From Wenzhouxiangella sp. XN79A (lineage in GTDB: Bacteria > Pseudomonadota > Gammaproteobacteria > Xanthomonadales > Wenzhouxiangellaceae), in assembly GCF_012272825.1 (NCBI RefSeq), contig NZ_JAAWWS010000166.1:11601-75600 (forward strand): DNA of 64,000 nt. The letters run 5' to 3'. Under the pieces are notes generated by a model. The model made no database searches. It was not told where the DNA came from and was given only the letters and a program-made list of their open reading frames with translations. Position 1 is the stretch's first letter. Each line of letters begins with the position of its first letter. Shown here in pieces: positions 38,319 to 46,623 of this stretch. The position numbers were made by a program, and so were the translations under genes.

Positions 38319-38981
38319 CTAGTCCTCGATCTTTTCGAGAATTTCCTTGGCCGAAGCCCCTTCACTGCGCCAGAACTCCGCGGCGTTGACCTTCTTTTCC
38401 TCGCCGACGAGGAACTTGCAGACGTCGCTGCCCATGGAATAGCACTGCACCTCGATGCTCTGCAGGTCGGTGCGATGAAAGAAGCTGAAGGCCCCGGCGA
38501 ACAATCCGGCGTACATGTGGCACACCGGCTTACCGACGATCTGCATCGACTGGGCCACCGCCGAATTCCTGATCTCGATGACGGTGAAGTCCCGCTTCTT
38601 GAACTCCAGATCGAGCCGCCAGGCCCCAAAGCCCATGATGGTGAGCGGCCACCACCAGCATTCCCAGACGAACTTGGGATTCATCTGCCAGATTTCGCGC
38701 TTTCCGCCGCCGAATTCCTGACGCATCCGAGCAGCGAAGCGCTTCATGTCTTCCAGACCCCAAGCGATTCCGCACCGATACATCAGCAAACCGCTGGAGG
38801 CGCCTACTTCTTCCTCGATCCCGAGGTGCAGTCCGACCATGAATGCTTCGGTCACTTTCGCCGCGCGCTGACCGTCCCGAAGGAAGATCTCGCCGGTCTT
38901 CGGATTGGATCGGAAGAACTCATCGGGCACGTAGTAGTTGTGGTAGCCCGCGTATCCGCCGATCGCCGTATCGATTGACAT
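38319..38981 (-). CDS. V4R domain protein
   Basis: 220 residues. The last 70 form a V4R (4-vinyl reductase) domain: PVCHMYAGLFAGAFSFF, then EVQCYSMGSDVCKFLVG, with Cys154, Cys180 and Cys188, close to the family's C-x-G-x-x-C-x-F end. The first 150 residues hold an alpha/beta region with Trp-rich YWW-like WECWWWPLTI. The ATG at 38981 follows GGAG in the ferredoxin's stop region; the two genes are 7 bases apart. Family members bind tetrapyrrole intermediates or hydrocarbons; a bilin or precursor is the sensible guess here. Confidence 0.78.
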   Translation of the reverse strand: MSIDTAIGGYAGYHNYYVPDEFFRSNPKTGEIFLRDGQRAAKVTEAFMVGLHLGIEEEVGASSGLLMYRCGIAWGLEDMKRFAARMRQEFGGGKREIWQMNPKFVWECWWWPLTIMGFGAWRLDLEFKKRDFTVIEIRNSAVAQSMQIVGKPVCHMYAGLFAGAFSFFHRTDLQSIEVQCYSMGSDVCKFLVGEEKKVNAAEFWRSEGASAKEILEKIED

Positions 38982-38988
38982 GGTCAGG

Positions 38989-39453
38989 TCACTCCTGTTC
39001 GACAAGGACACTGAAATCCATGTCCTTGAGTTTCATGATTTGCGTTCGAATGATGATCTTGTTGGCTTCCACCAGGACCTGCCCGGTCCGGGGGTGGAGA
39101 ATCGGCACGCTGGTCCGTTTGCCGACCTGGGTCTCGAGGTCCTGAAACGACTCGACGTACAACCCGTCGGGCAGTTCGAGGTCTACCCCACCACCCTGCA
39201 CCTTGCACTGACAGGCAAGTCGACTGTTTTCCTGTGCGCCCGTCAGGATCGACAGAGTCATTTCTTCGCGATTCGTCGGCGCCGACAGACCTTCGCTGCC
39301 CGAGCGGACATAGACATGACAAGTGGCACACAGCCCTCGGCCCCCGCAGAGTTTCTTGACCTGGACATTGGCCCCGATCAGGACATCGAGGAGGGACTGA
39401 TCTTCGTTGGCCGGGACCTTTCGGCCCTGGATCGTTACCTCAGGCATGCTCAT
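38989..39453 (-). CDS. [2Fe-2S] ferredoxin with C-terminal extension
   Basis: 154 residues. The plant/adrenodoxin-type cluster ligands are Cys36, Cys42, Cys45 and Cys81 (KLCGGRGLCATCHVYV and RLACQC). An extra ~50 residues after the ferredoxin fold (VPILHPRTGQVLVEANKII) are unusual and may dock a partner. It starts at the ATG at 39453 inside the end of the giant gene; another ATG at 39447 is equally possible. It would pass electrons from the FAD reductase to the bilin reductase and heme oxygenase. Confidence 0.85.
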   Translation of the reverse strand: MSMPEVTIQGRKVPANEDQSLLDVLIGANVQVKKLCGGRGLCATCHVYVRSGSEGLSAPTNREEMTLSILTGAQENSRLACQCKVQGGGVDLELPDGLYVESFQDLETQVGKRTSVPILHPRTGQVLVEANKIIIRTQIMKLKDMDFSVLVEQE

Positions 39454-42400
39454 GGCCTCCCGTCGGCGGGCTCAGCAGTGCGAGCGCGACCGGCTCACAG
39501 AACGCATGGACGTTTTTGGGAAGGTGGCTGCGCAGCATCTTCCGGAGTCGGCGGACTTCGGCCGGGTCCTCGATACGAGGAATCCGGCACGTTCCGCCTG
39601 CACCGTCGCGAGTGCCGGCAGTCGGAACGGTCGAGATCCTTCCCATCAGGGCCAGCATCGCGAGGACATGGACCAGCGTCAGCGAATCCAGCGGGGAGGT
39701 GGCCGTCGATGTCCGGTTCAGTCTGGTGCTCCAGCCGCCGGCTTCCTGCATCGCTTCGATCCATCGCGCGCCATGGCTCGACAGCCTGGCGGCCAGCCAT
39801 GCCTGGGCCACTGCACTGGACCGCTTTTCGGCAGCCTCTCGCTCCGTCGATGACTGCCTGTAGATCGAGGCATCGATTGTCTCGGCAAAGCGCTGAACGT
39901 CGTCGAAACTCCAGTCGGCCAGGGGTCGTGCACAGAGTTGTACGAGCGCAGATCGCTGACCGAAGTCATCCCCGCGCGCTACCGCGAACGCGTAATCCCG
40001 CGCCGATGCGCGCACCGCTTCGATGCTGTGCTCGGCAATCTTCGGCACCGAGCGCTTCAACAGACCGCCGCGAAGAGCGTTCGGATCTGCGCTGGACGCG
40101 GAATGCAATGCGGCCCGGAGCAGATTCATCTGTGATTTCACGGTCGTCTCGTCGGGCAGCGGCCAGTCGTTGAGCTGCGATACGTCGATGAAGGATTGGT
40201 GCGCCATGCCGAACGTGCGACGGGACGCAACGACGAAATGTTGCCAGAGACGCTGCTCGCCACGGACGGCTCGACCCCGACACCAACCGCGGACGTCGGA
40301 CTCGACGGAATCGAGCGCATTAAGCTGCTGCCGTGCGACCAGCGCCTTGCCGATCTCCGTCTGACAGGCGATCAACTCCGGCAGGAGGCGCTCGTCCAAT
40401 GCCTCGCGGAGCCGCTTGATCAAAGCAGCGGACGACGATTTCCAGGTCTCCGGTGGCAAGCCGGCCACCGTCGGGGTGGCGTCGACCAGCGTTTGGCAGA
40501 GTTCGGCACGCCCGCCCCGCCAATCGCCGAGGCTCGCCGCCACGACCATTCCACCCAGGAACGAACGCCACTCGGCCTCACTGGCCTTGTCTTCGGTGAA
40601 CAGGTGCTCCTCGGCTTGCAGGATTCGTTCGGCGAAAACCCGGCAGTTGGAGAGATGCGATGCCGCCTGGCCGAGGTGCGAAGTCCAACCGACAACCGCC
40701 GCCTGGCATTCGTCGGGAACCCTTGCCGAAGTTTCCTTCGCCAGGGCCGCGGCGAACCGGACCGGAAAGTCGGGATCGCCGCCTTCGATCGGCAGGACGC
40801 TGGCCAGCCAGTAGCGCGGCAATTCCAGCGCGATCAGCGGTTCCGTCTCGCTCGCCAGGAGATCTCCCATATGCCGCACCGAGTCGACCAGGGCGTTCGG
40901 CAGCGCGGCCGGAAGGCTGCCGGCAATTCCGGCCGCGTCCGCCGCTGCGCTCAGTGCTCTGCGGCCGAGCAAGCCGGCATCGTCGCTCCAGCATCGTCCG
41001 ATCGTGATGCGGCGAGCGATCGCGCGCAGTTCGCCGAGCAGCTGAATCCACAGCGCTGCCGCAGGCGCCTCCAACTCGGCCGCCAGTTTCCCTTCGAGTT
41101 GCTGCAGCTCTTCGGCCACGATGGAGAAGCCGCGCGCGCCGATCGCCGAGCCGACGATGGGCAGGATGTCCTGCACGGCGATCTTGAAATCACCGTGCCG
41201 ATCCAGGGCGGCCATCCAGGCCGATTGCCAATCGGGCGCCTCGGCGTCGTTGAATCGCGCGAGAAGATGCTGCACGGCATGCTGGAAGGGTTCCGAGGCA
41301 CCGCTGGAGTCGCCGATCGGCGGCGTCGCCAGGGCGCGGTCGGGCACGGCGCTCCTGCTGGCCGACGCGGCCCGCGTGCCGAGGCCCAGCAGGCTGTGGA
41401 AGAACTGGGCGATTCCTCTCTGCTGCTCGGCCGAGAGATTGGCCTGAAGCGCATCGGTCAGGGACTTCCAGCAATCGGCTTGTGCAGGAAAATCATGCCG
41501 GAGCAACCAGTGGACCTCGGGGACGATCCAGATCTGCCACTCCTCGTCCACGCGTGGCGTCTTGTTGCCCGGCAATCGGGCCAGCAAGGTGATGATCCGT
41601 CGAAACCGCTGACGCGCCCGCTCATCGGTCCCGGCAAGTTCTGCGGCCAGTTCGTTCTGCATCGTCCAGAGGCGCAGGACGGTCGACTCGTTCATGCCGC
41701 GGTCGATCATCGCCGCGACGTCTTCGCGGTCGAGATTCAAGGAAGACGCGACCCGTTCGACAATTCCCGATTCGAAGAACTCGACGACGGTTTCGGGCCG
41801 GGTCCGGCCCGCCACGACATCGTCGCTGGCGAATTCCACCAGGCCCGGGCCGCTGACCTCGCGTTCGGCGCCAAGCGCCCGGTCGATGTACTCGGCTGCC
41901 AGGGGAGCCCAGTCCATGGACACCGCCGCCCAGACCTCCCGAAAGTCCGCTGCACCGGCGCTGCGCGCGACCTCGAACTGGGACAGCGCGCGCAGCACAC
42001 CGTGCAGACGAGCTCCGGCCGTGGACGACAGCGGTTGATCGATCCGGCTCAATTGAGCCGCGATTCTCTGGGTGCTGCGCCAGATCGGCCGCTCGCTTTC
42101 GCTGCCGGCCAGGAGCGCCGCGTAACGCCGGAAGTTCTGCTCGGCGTCGGCCGATTGATCGGCCGCCGTAACCGAGCGGGCGATCACGTTCATCAGCTGT
42201 TGCAGCGTGCGGGTGGCATCTTCGGTCGGTAGGCGTTCACTGACTTCAGCCGCGATGGTGCTGGCAAAGCCGGCCGATTCGCGGTCTGCAGCGCCTCTCC
42301 ATGCGGCCAGCTCGCGCACGTCCTCGAGCAGCAGACAGAGGCGCTCTGCGACATCGTGCAGCCAGTCGAGCTCGTAGCGTTCGTGACCCGGTCGGATCTT

Positions 42401-43432
42401 GTTCAGCAAGGTGTCGAAGAATTCGCGCAGCTCGTCGATATCGAGATCGACGGTCTGCGTCAACCGCTCGGGGTCGACGGCATGAATGAACGCGGCTCGA
42501 TGGGTTCGCGAATCGCCGATCAGCGTCAGAACCAGAATCCAGTCGACGAGATCGTCGTCGAGCATACGGAGTGCACGAGCGTGCACCGTTCGAAGGTTGC
42601 GGACGAACGCCAAGCGATGACCGCTCCGCGCCAGGCCGCGGAACAGGGCGAAGGTACGCTCGTCGAGACTGCCTCCGACCCGTTCTTCGATCGCGAAGGT
42701 AAGCTGGCGGCTCAGCATGCGCCATTCTTCCGCAGTAAGCTGCGCGGCCTGGTCGACCGAATGGACCAGACGGCGGAAGAACTCGAAATCGAGCGCGTGG
42801 TGCCGAAGCGGGCGCAGCCGCGCCCAGCCGTTCAACCAGGCGTTCAGCTCCTCGCCGATCGCATCGGCATCCTCTCGTTCGCTCAGACCGGCTTCCGAGA
42901 GCGCTTGCGCAACGATCGCTTCGGGCTCACGCAGCTTTCTGCGGGCGGTCAGACGGTCGACCGCTCCGCGCACGTCCCGGAGAGCAGCGTGCAGAAGCAT
43001 CGATTGCTGACGTGTGAGCACCGCACCCAGGCGGCCCTGGACCATGTTCAGCGCAAGCACTGCCGGACCGGGCGGCAGTGCTTCGAGCAGGCGCTCCGCG
43101 GCGGGCATCAGGTCGAGTCCACCGGGTCGGCGCCCCGAGACGCGTGCCTCGATTTCGTCCAGGCACTCCCGGAGCATCTCCGTGGCCTTGCGGAGATCGA
43201 CGTCACCGATCTTCGCCTGCAGCGCTTCGTTGCGACTGAACTCGATGACGAGCTTGCCGCGTTCTTCGGCCAGCACAGCGCTGAGTCCTGCGCCTTCACG
43301 GTCGAGAAGATAGGTCTCGCAGCAGGACAGGGCGTGGGGTTCGAACAGACGGGCCGCTTTCTTGTCGTGCGCGGCGGCCGATGACTTCGTCGCCGCGGCG
43401 GCAGCATTCTGAAGGGTGGCGTCGAGGTTCAT
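39440..43432 (-). CDS. Giant helical bilin-operon protein of unknown fold
   Basis: 1330 residues and the largest gene of the operon. It is predicted by eye to be helical nearly throughout, with no signal peptide, membrane helix or catalytic motif I recognise. A disordered Ser/Ala/Pro linker near residues 690-715 and another near 1270 split it into parts. No CxRD globin motif or V4R pattern was found in it. It starts at 43432, overlapping the bilin reductase stop (ATGA), and ends overlapping the ferredoxin start, so its amount is linked to both. A scaffold for the assembly is the simplest idea, but this is inference. Confidence 0.65.
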   Translation of the reverse strand: MNLDATLQNAAAAATKSSAAAHDKKAARLFEPHALSCCETYLLDREGAGLSAVLAEERGKLVIEFSRNEALQAKIGDVDLRKATEMLRECLDEIEARVSGRRPGGLDLMPAAERLLEALPPGPAVLALNMVQGRLGAVLTRQQSMLLHAALRDVRGAVDRLTARRKLREPEAIVAQALSEAGLSEREDADAIGEELNAWLNGWARLRPLRHHALDFEFFRRLVHSVDQAAQLTAEEWRMLSRQLTFAIEERVGGSLDERTFALFRGLARSGHRLAFVRNLRTVHARALRMLDDDLVDWILVLTLIGDSRTHRAAFIHAVDPERLTQTVDLDIDELREFFDTLLNKIRPGHERYELDWLHDVAERLCLLLEDVRELAAWRGAADRESAGFASTIAAEVSERLPTEDATRTLQQLMNVIARSVTAADQSADAEQNFRRYAALLAGSESERPIWRSTQRIAAQLSRIDQPLSSTAGARLHGVLRALSQFEVARSAGAADFREVWAAVSMDWAPLAAEYIDRALGAEREVSGPGLVEFASDDVVAGRTRPETVVEFFESGIVERVASSLNLDREDVAAMIDRGMNESTVLRLWTMQNELAAELAGTDERARQRFRRIITLLARLPGNKTPRVDEEWQIWIVPEVHWLLRHDFPAQADCWKSLTDALQANLSAEQQRGIAQFFHSLLGLGTRAASASRSAVPDRALATPPIGDSSGASEPFQHAVQHLLARFNDAEAPDWQSAWMAALDRHGDFKIAVQDILPIVGSAIGARGFSIVAEELQQLEGKLAAELEAPAAALWIQLLGELRAIARRITIGRCWSDDAGLLGRRALSAAADAAGIAGSLPAALPNALVDSVRHMGDLLASETEPLIALELPRYWLASVLPIEGGDPDFPVRFAAALAKETSARVPDECQAAVVGWTSHLGQAASHLSNCRVFAERILQAEEHLFTEDKASEAEWRSFLGGMVVAASLGDWRGGRAELCQTLVDATPTVAGLPPETWKSSSAALIKRLREALDERLLPELIACQTEIGKALVARQQLNALDSVESDVRGWCRGRAVRGEQRLWQHFVVASRRTFGMAHQSFIDVSQLNDWPLPDETTVKSQMNLLRAALHSASSADPNALRGGLLKRSVPKIAEHSIEAVRASARDYAFAVARGDDFGQRSALVQLCARPLADWSFDDVQRFAETIDASIYRQSSTEREAAEKRSSAVAQAWLAARLSSHGARWIEAMQEAGGWSTRLNRTSTATSPLDSLTLVHVLAMLALMGRISTVPTAGTRDGAGGTCRIPRIEDPAEVRRLRKMLRSHLPKNVHAFCEPVALALLSPPTGGHEHA

Positions 43433-44202
43433 AGCGCCATGCTCCGTGCTGCGACCACGGACCCATCGGCCGGGACGCTGCGCCCGTCGACGCGAGCGGG
43501 CCCGAAGTGCCAATCCTTCAGGAGTTCATCGGCGGCCTTCTGACCCATCTTGACGCCGAGCAATCGGTGGCCGGGCGAATTCTCGTAGTGGTGGAATTTG
43601 TACCGTTCGACATCTTCGTGGTCGGACCCCGAACGTCCAGCGGACAGGCTCGGATTCCAGAACGATCGGATCGTTGTGGCGAGATAGTCGTTGAAGGCCT
43701 GGCGCAGCTCCGACAGACGGGATACCTCGCAGCTTCCGTACAGCACCCATGGCATGGCGATCTCTTCGAACCACGCGGGGCGTTCACGGTTTTCCGGGAA
43801 GCGTGCCCGCCAGTATTCGCCGAGTGCGCCGAATTCACGGTCGAGACGATCGACCAGCGCCGGTTGCCGGCCGCAGACTTCGACATCGAGAATCAGCGCA
43901 TGCACCCGGTCACCGAACACGACCCATTCGGCGGCGAATACCGGAAAGACCTCGGGGCTCGCCGTGGGGTAGACCATGACCGTGGCGATGTCCATGGCCG
44001 CGCCGCGGATTCGAGCATACCGACCGCACAGCCGGTCGCCGGCGATCCGCCACCCCTCGCTTTCGATCTCGAAATGCTTCGAGCCGATCGCCAGCTGCTG
44101 GTGACGGAATCGAGCCGGACGCGTTTCGTCTTCCAGATCGAACTCGGACATCTGTCCGAGGAAATCGGACCGCGTCCAGGCGACGTAATCGGAGTGCTGC
44201 AT
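43429..44202 (-). CDS. Ferredoxin-dependent bilin reductase (pre-PcyA-like)
   Basis: 257-residue FDBR. VMVYPTASPEVFPVFAAEW, then VHALILDVEV (Asp106), WFEEIAMPWVLY, and the late HRLLGVKMGQKAADELL with HFGP follow the order of PcyA: by my alignment Asp106 equals catalytic Asp105 of PcyA, whereas the PcyA His88 position (…LHCVMFP) reads ATVMVYP, with no His. It would reduce biliverdin by two-electron steps from ferredoxin; the product cannot be told. The ATG at 44202 is supported by AAGGGGG eight bases upstream. It is the first gene of the operon. Confidence 0.78.
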   Translation of the reverse strand: MQHSDYVAWTRSDFLGQMSEFDLEDETRPARFRHQQLAIGSKHFEIESEGWRIAGDRLCGRYARIRGAAMDIATVMVYPTASPEVFPVFAAEWVVFGDRVHALILDVEVCGRQPALVDRLDREFGALGEYWRARFPENRERPAWFEEIAMPWVLYGSCEVSRLSELRQAFNDYLATTIRSFWNPSLSAGRSGSDHEDVERYKFHHYENSPGHRLLGVKMGQKAADELLKDWHFGPARVDGRSVPADGSVVAARSMAL

Positions 44203-44756
44203 TCGACGAACCCCCTTGGTTGCTGTGAAGGCAGAAGAGTCTTTGGATGTGAATGATTTCTCCAGAAATCGTGATGTTGAAGTGAACGACACACCGGAGC
44301 CTGTTCTTCGAACTGCAACCTCGCTGCAATGTTCGTATCGATCGCGCTTGACGGCAGCGTGACGCTGATCACCTTTTCTGGATGTCAGCCGCCAACTCCC
44401 GCCCAAGCACCGTCCAGAACCGAGACATCTCGACCGACCCTGCGATATGCTCGAGACTATGGGTACGCTACAGTTGAAACGATGAATAGCGTGAACCCGA
44501 AACGACCGCTTCACTGCTCAACCGGGGTCCATCAACGGCTCAGCTCGTCTTCACGACGTCTCGATGGCTCCGCTGTCGCTTCGTGAATGAAGCAACCGGA
44601 TACATTCGGGTCGCTACGATCGCCGGTTTTCGATCGGACTGAACGCGGTGTGCCGGCGCCCGTATCGTTGAACTCGCGCACTCGGTCCAGGCCCGCGCAA
44701 CCACGATGGAAAAACATCATCGGGACCGACAACGGGCGCATGCAGGAGCACATCCA
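44203..44756. promoter_or_regulatory. Divergent intergenic region of the bilin operon
   Basis: The 554 bases separate the bilin operon (leftward) and the TPR-GGDEF gene (rightward). The leftward half has distinctly lower GC than the genome average here and holds the perfect palindrome at 44255-44270. I see no convincing paired -35/-10 for either direction, and short frames in this stretch have no recognisable domain. The operon promoter should lie between 44203 and about 44350. Confidence 0.5.
44255..44270. promoter_or_regulatory. 16-bp perfect palindrome, candidate operator
   Basis: GATTTCT-CC-AGAAATC is a perfect inverted repeat with a 2-base centre. It lies about 53 bases upstream of the bilin reductase start, where a repressor or activator of the whole operon would be expected to bind. 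No regulator gene is in the operon, so the partner protein is not known. Confidence 0.4.
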
Positions 44757-46409
44757 ATGACGCATCAGACCGTACCGACCTCGTCCCGGGTTCTTTCGAT
44801 CATCGGCGCAGCGCTGCTGGCTGCAATGGTGGCGGCCGAGGCCGCTCCCGGGTCGGATCCCCTTTCGACACTCCGGGACGCGATCGAACGGCACGAACGC
44901 GACGGCGACTACCGATCGATGATCCTGGCGGCGGTGGAACTCCGGGACACCGCAAGGGCACCGGAGGATCGCATCCATGCCCAGCGTTCGCTGGGCCGCG
45001 GTTATGCGCTGCTCGGCGACCAGGACCGAGCGGTCGAAGCGCTGAGCGAAGCGATGGGACAGGTCCGTCCCGGCATGTCGCCGACGCTGCTGGCCGAGCT
45101 CTATCGTGACACCGCCGGAATGCTCGGCGAACTCGGGCGTTACGAACAGGCCTTGTCGCTGGTCGAGCGGGGGCTCGGCGCGCTGCGTGAAGAAAACGAG
45201 CCCGACCTGGAAGCTGCGCTGCTGGTGATGCGCGGCTCGATCCTGGGGGCGCTGGGCCGTCTCGACGAAGCGATGGCCAGCATCGAGCAGGCCATGGACC
45301 GACCGCTGTCGACGCCCCGCCAGGAGATCATGCGGCGCAACAATCTGGGCATGATCCACAAGTGGCGCGGCGAGCTGGAGCCGGCGCTATCGGCGTTCGA
45401 AGCGGTGTACCGGCAAGCCTTGGAGGCCGGCAGCGAACAGCTGATCGTCTATGGCCTGCTGGAGCTCGGCGACGTCGAGCGGCTGCTGGGCAATCGCAGC
45501 GATGCGCGAATGCACCTCGAGGACGCGCTCGGGCGCGCCGAAGCCGCCGGCGAGGAGCGCTGGCAGTTGTTCGCCCACAACTACCTCGCAGAGCTCGAAG
45601 CCGAGCAGGGCAACGCCGAGGCCGAGGCCCGTCACCGCGACGCGGTGGCCGCCATCCGGTCTGCACTGCAGGGCCAGGCCGTCGAGAACCGGGCGCGGGT
45701 GCTGGAAGTCAGTCTCGAAGTGCTCGAGCGCGAACGCGAGATCGAGCAACTGCGGATGGAACGCGCGCTGCAGGAAGTCCAGCTGGAACGAGGTCGAACG
45801 CTGATCCTGCTGGCCGCGATCGCCGGAGTGCTGCTGCTGTTTGCCCTATGGCTGGCCGTGCAGCAGAGCCGGGTGCGCGCATCGGCCAACCGCGAGCTGG
45901 ATCAGCTGGCCAACACCGACACCCTGACCGGCCTGCGCAATCGACGGTACTTCATCGACCACCTGCGTCGACGCATGACCGACGAAACGGTTCGCGGTGC
46001 ACTGATCCTGATCGATGTCGATCGGTTCAAGCGGGTCAACGACGACCACGGCCACGAGGTCGGCGACGTCGTACTGAGAGACGTCGCGCAGCGGATCCAG
46101 GCCATGATGCGCAGCGAGGACACCGTCGCCCGCTGGGGCGGTGAGGAGTTCCTGGCCTTCCTGCCGAAGTGCACGGCAGACGCGGCGCTGCAGGTCGCGG
46201 AGCGGATTCGCGAAGCCATCGATTCCACGCCGGTGATCCACGACGACGCGACGCTGTCGGTCACCGCGACGCTGGGCGTGGCCGAGATCGGCGATGACGG
46301 GGACTTCGAGCGCGCACTTCGAGATGCCGACCATGCGCTCTACCGGGGCAAACAGAGCGGCCGGAACTGCGTGCGGATCGCAACGCCGGACCGGTCAGCG
46401 ATGTCCTGA
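44757..46409 (+). CDS. TPR-GGDEF diguanylate cyclase
   Basis: 550 residues starting at the ATG at 44757, nine bases after GGAG. An N-terminal signal-like segment precedes a TPR region (to about 300), a coiled-coil stretch (LEVLEREREIEQLRME), a membrane helix (LILLAAIAGVLLLFALWLA, about 360-380), and a GGDEF domain with LTGLRNRRYF, LIDVDRFKRVND and WGGEEF. The I-site RSED is five residues before the GGEEF, so feedback inhibition is likely kept. It makes c-di-GMP. It is divergent from the bilin operon, which raises the question of a shared signal. Confidence 0.88.
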   Translation: MTHQTVPTSSRVLSIIGAALLAAMVAAEAAPGSDPLSTLRDAIERHERDGDYRSMILAAVELRDTARAPEDRIHAQRSLGRGYALLGDQDRAVEALSEAMGQVRPGMSPTLLAELYRDTAGMLGELGRYEQALSLVERGLGALREENEPDLEAALLVMRGSILGALGRLDEAMASIEQAMDRPLSTPRQEIMRRNNLGMIHKWRGELEPALSAFEAVYRQALEAGSEQLIVYGLLELGDVERLLGNRSDARMHLEDALGRAEAAGEERWQLFAHNYLAELEAEQGNAEAEARHRDAVAAIRSALQGQAVENRARVLEVSLEVLEREREIEQLRMERALQEVQLERGRTLILLAAIAGVLLLFALWLAVQQSRVRASANRELDQLANTDTLTGLRNRRYFIDHLRRRMTDETVRGALILIDVDRFKRVNDDHGHEVGDVVLRDVAQRIQAMMRSEDTVARWGGEEFLAFLPKCTADAALQVAERIREAIDSTPVIHDDATLSVTATLGVAEIGDDGDFERALRDADHALYRGKQSGRNCVRIATPDRSAMS

Positions 46410-46495
46410 TCGCGCTCGCCGGAGCGCGCGGAGCCGCCGCTCGGTCCACGACATCCATCGATTGCGTGCAGCGACCGGACCAGCTGCGCCCGGTC

Positions 46496-46523
46496 AAAAA
46501 AAGAGCGGCCCGGTTCAGGCCGC
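46496..46523 (-). terminator. Rho-independent terminator (minus strand)
   Basis: On the minus strand GCGGCC-TGAACCG-GGCCGC forms a 6-bp GC stem with a 7-base loop, followed by TC and seven T. It sits about 100 bases after the stop of the 46624-47166 gene. On the plus strand the A-run precedes the stem, so it does not end the GGDEF transcript. Confidence 0.65.
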
Positions 46524-46623
46524 CCAAGCGCATCGGTCGGGGACGGGTTCACGGTTGTCGGCGTGCCCCGGGGCAGCGCTGAACCATCGTCTGCCCGCCG
46601 ACCGGGCAGACGACGCACCCGGT

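Noticed and set aside
39440-43432. Giant protein as a phycobilisome core-membrane linker (ApcE-like)
   Set aside because: No CxRD globin unit or linker REP motif could be found in it.
31644-44202. A phytochrome as the user of the bilin
   Set aside because: No PAS-GAF-PHY or GAF-Cys photoreceptor was found in the window; the globin is the only visible bilin-binding candidate.
44329-44586. 85-codon plus-strand frame in the intergenic region before the GGDEF gene
   Set aside because: No ribosome binding site, no domain, and it crosses the expected operon promoter zone.
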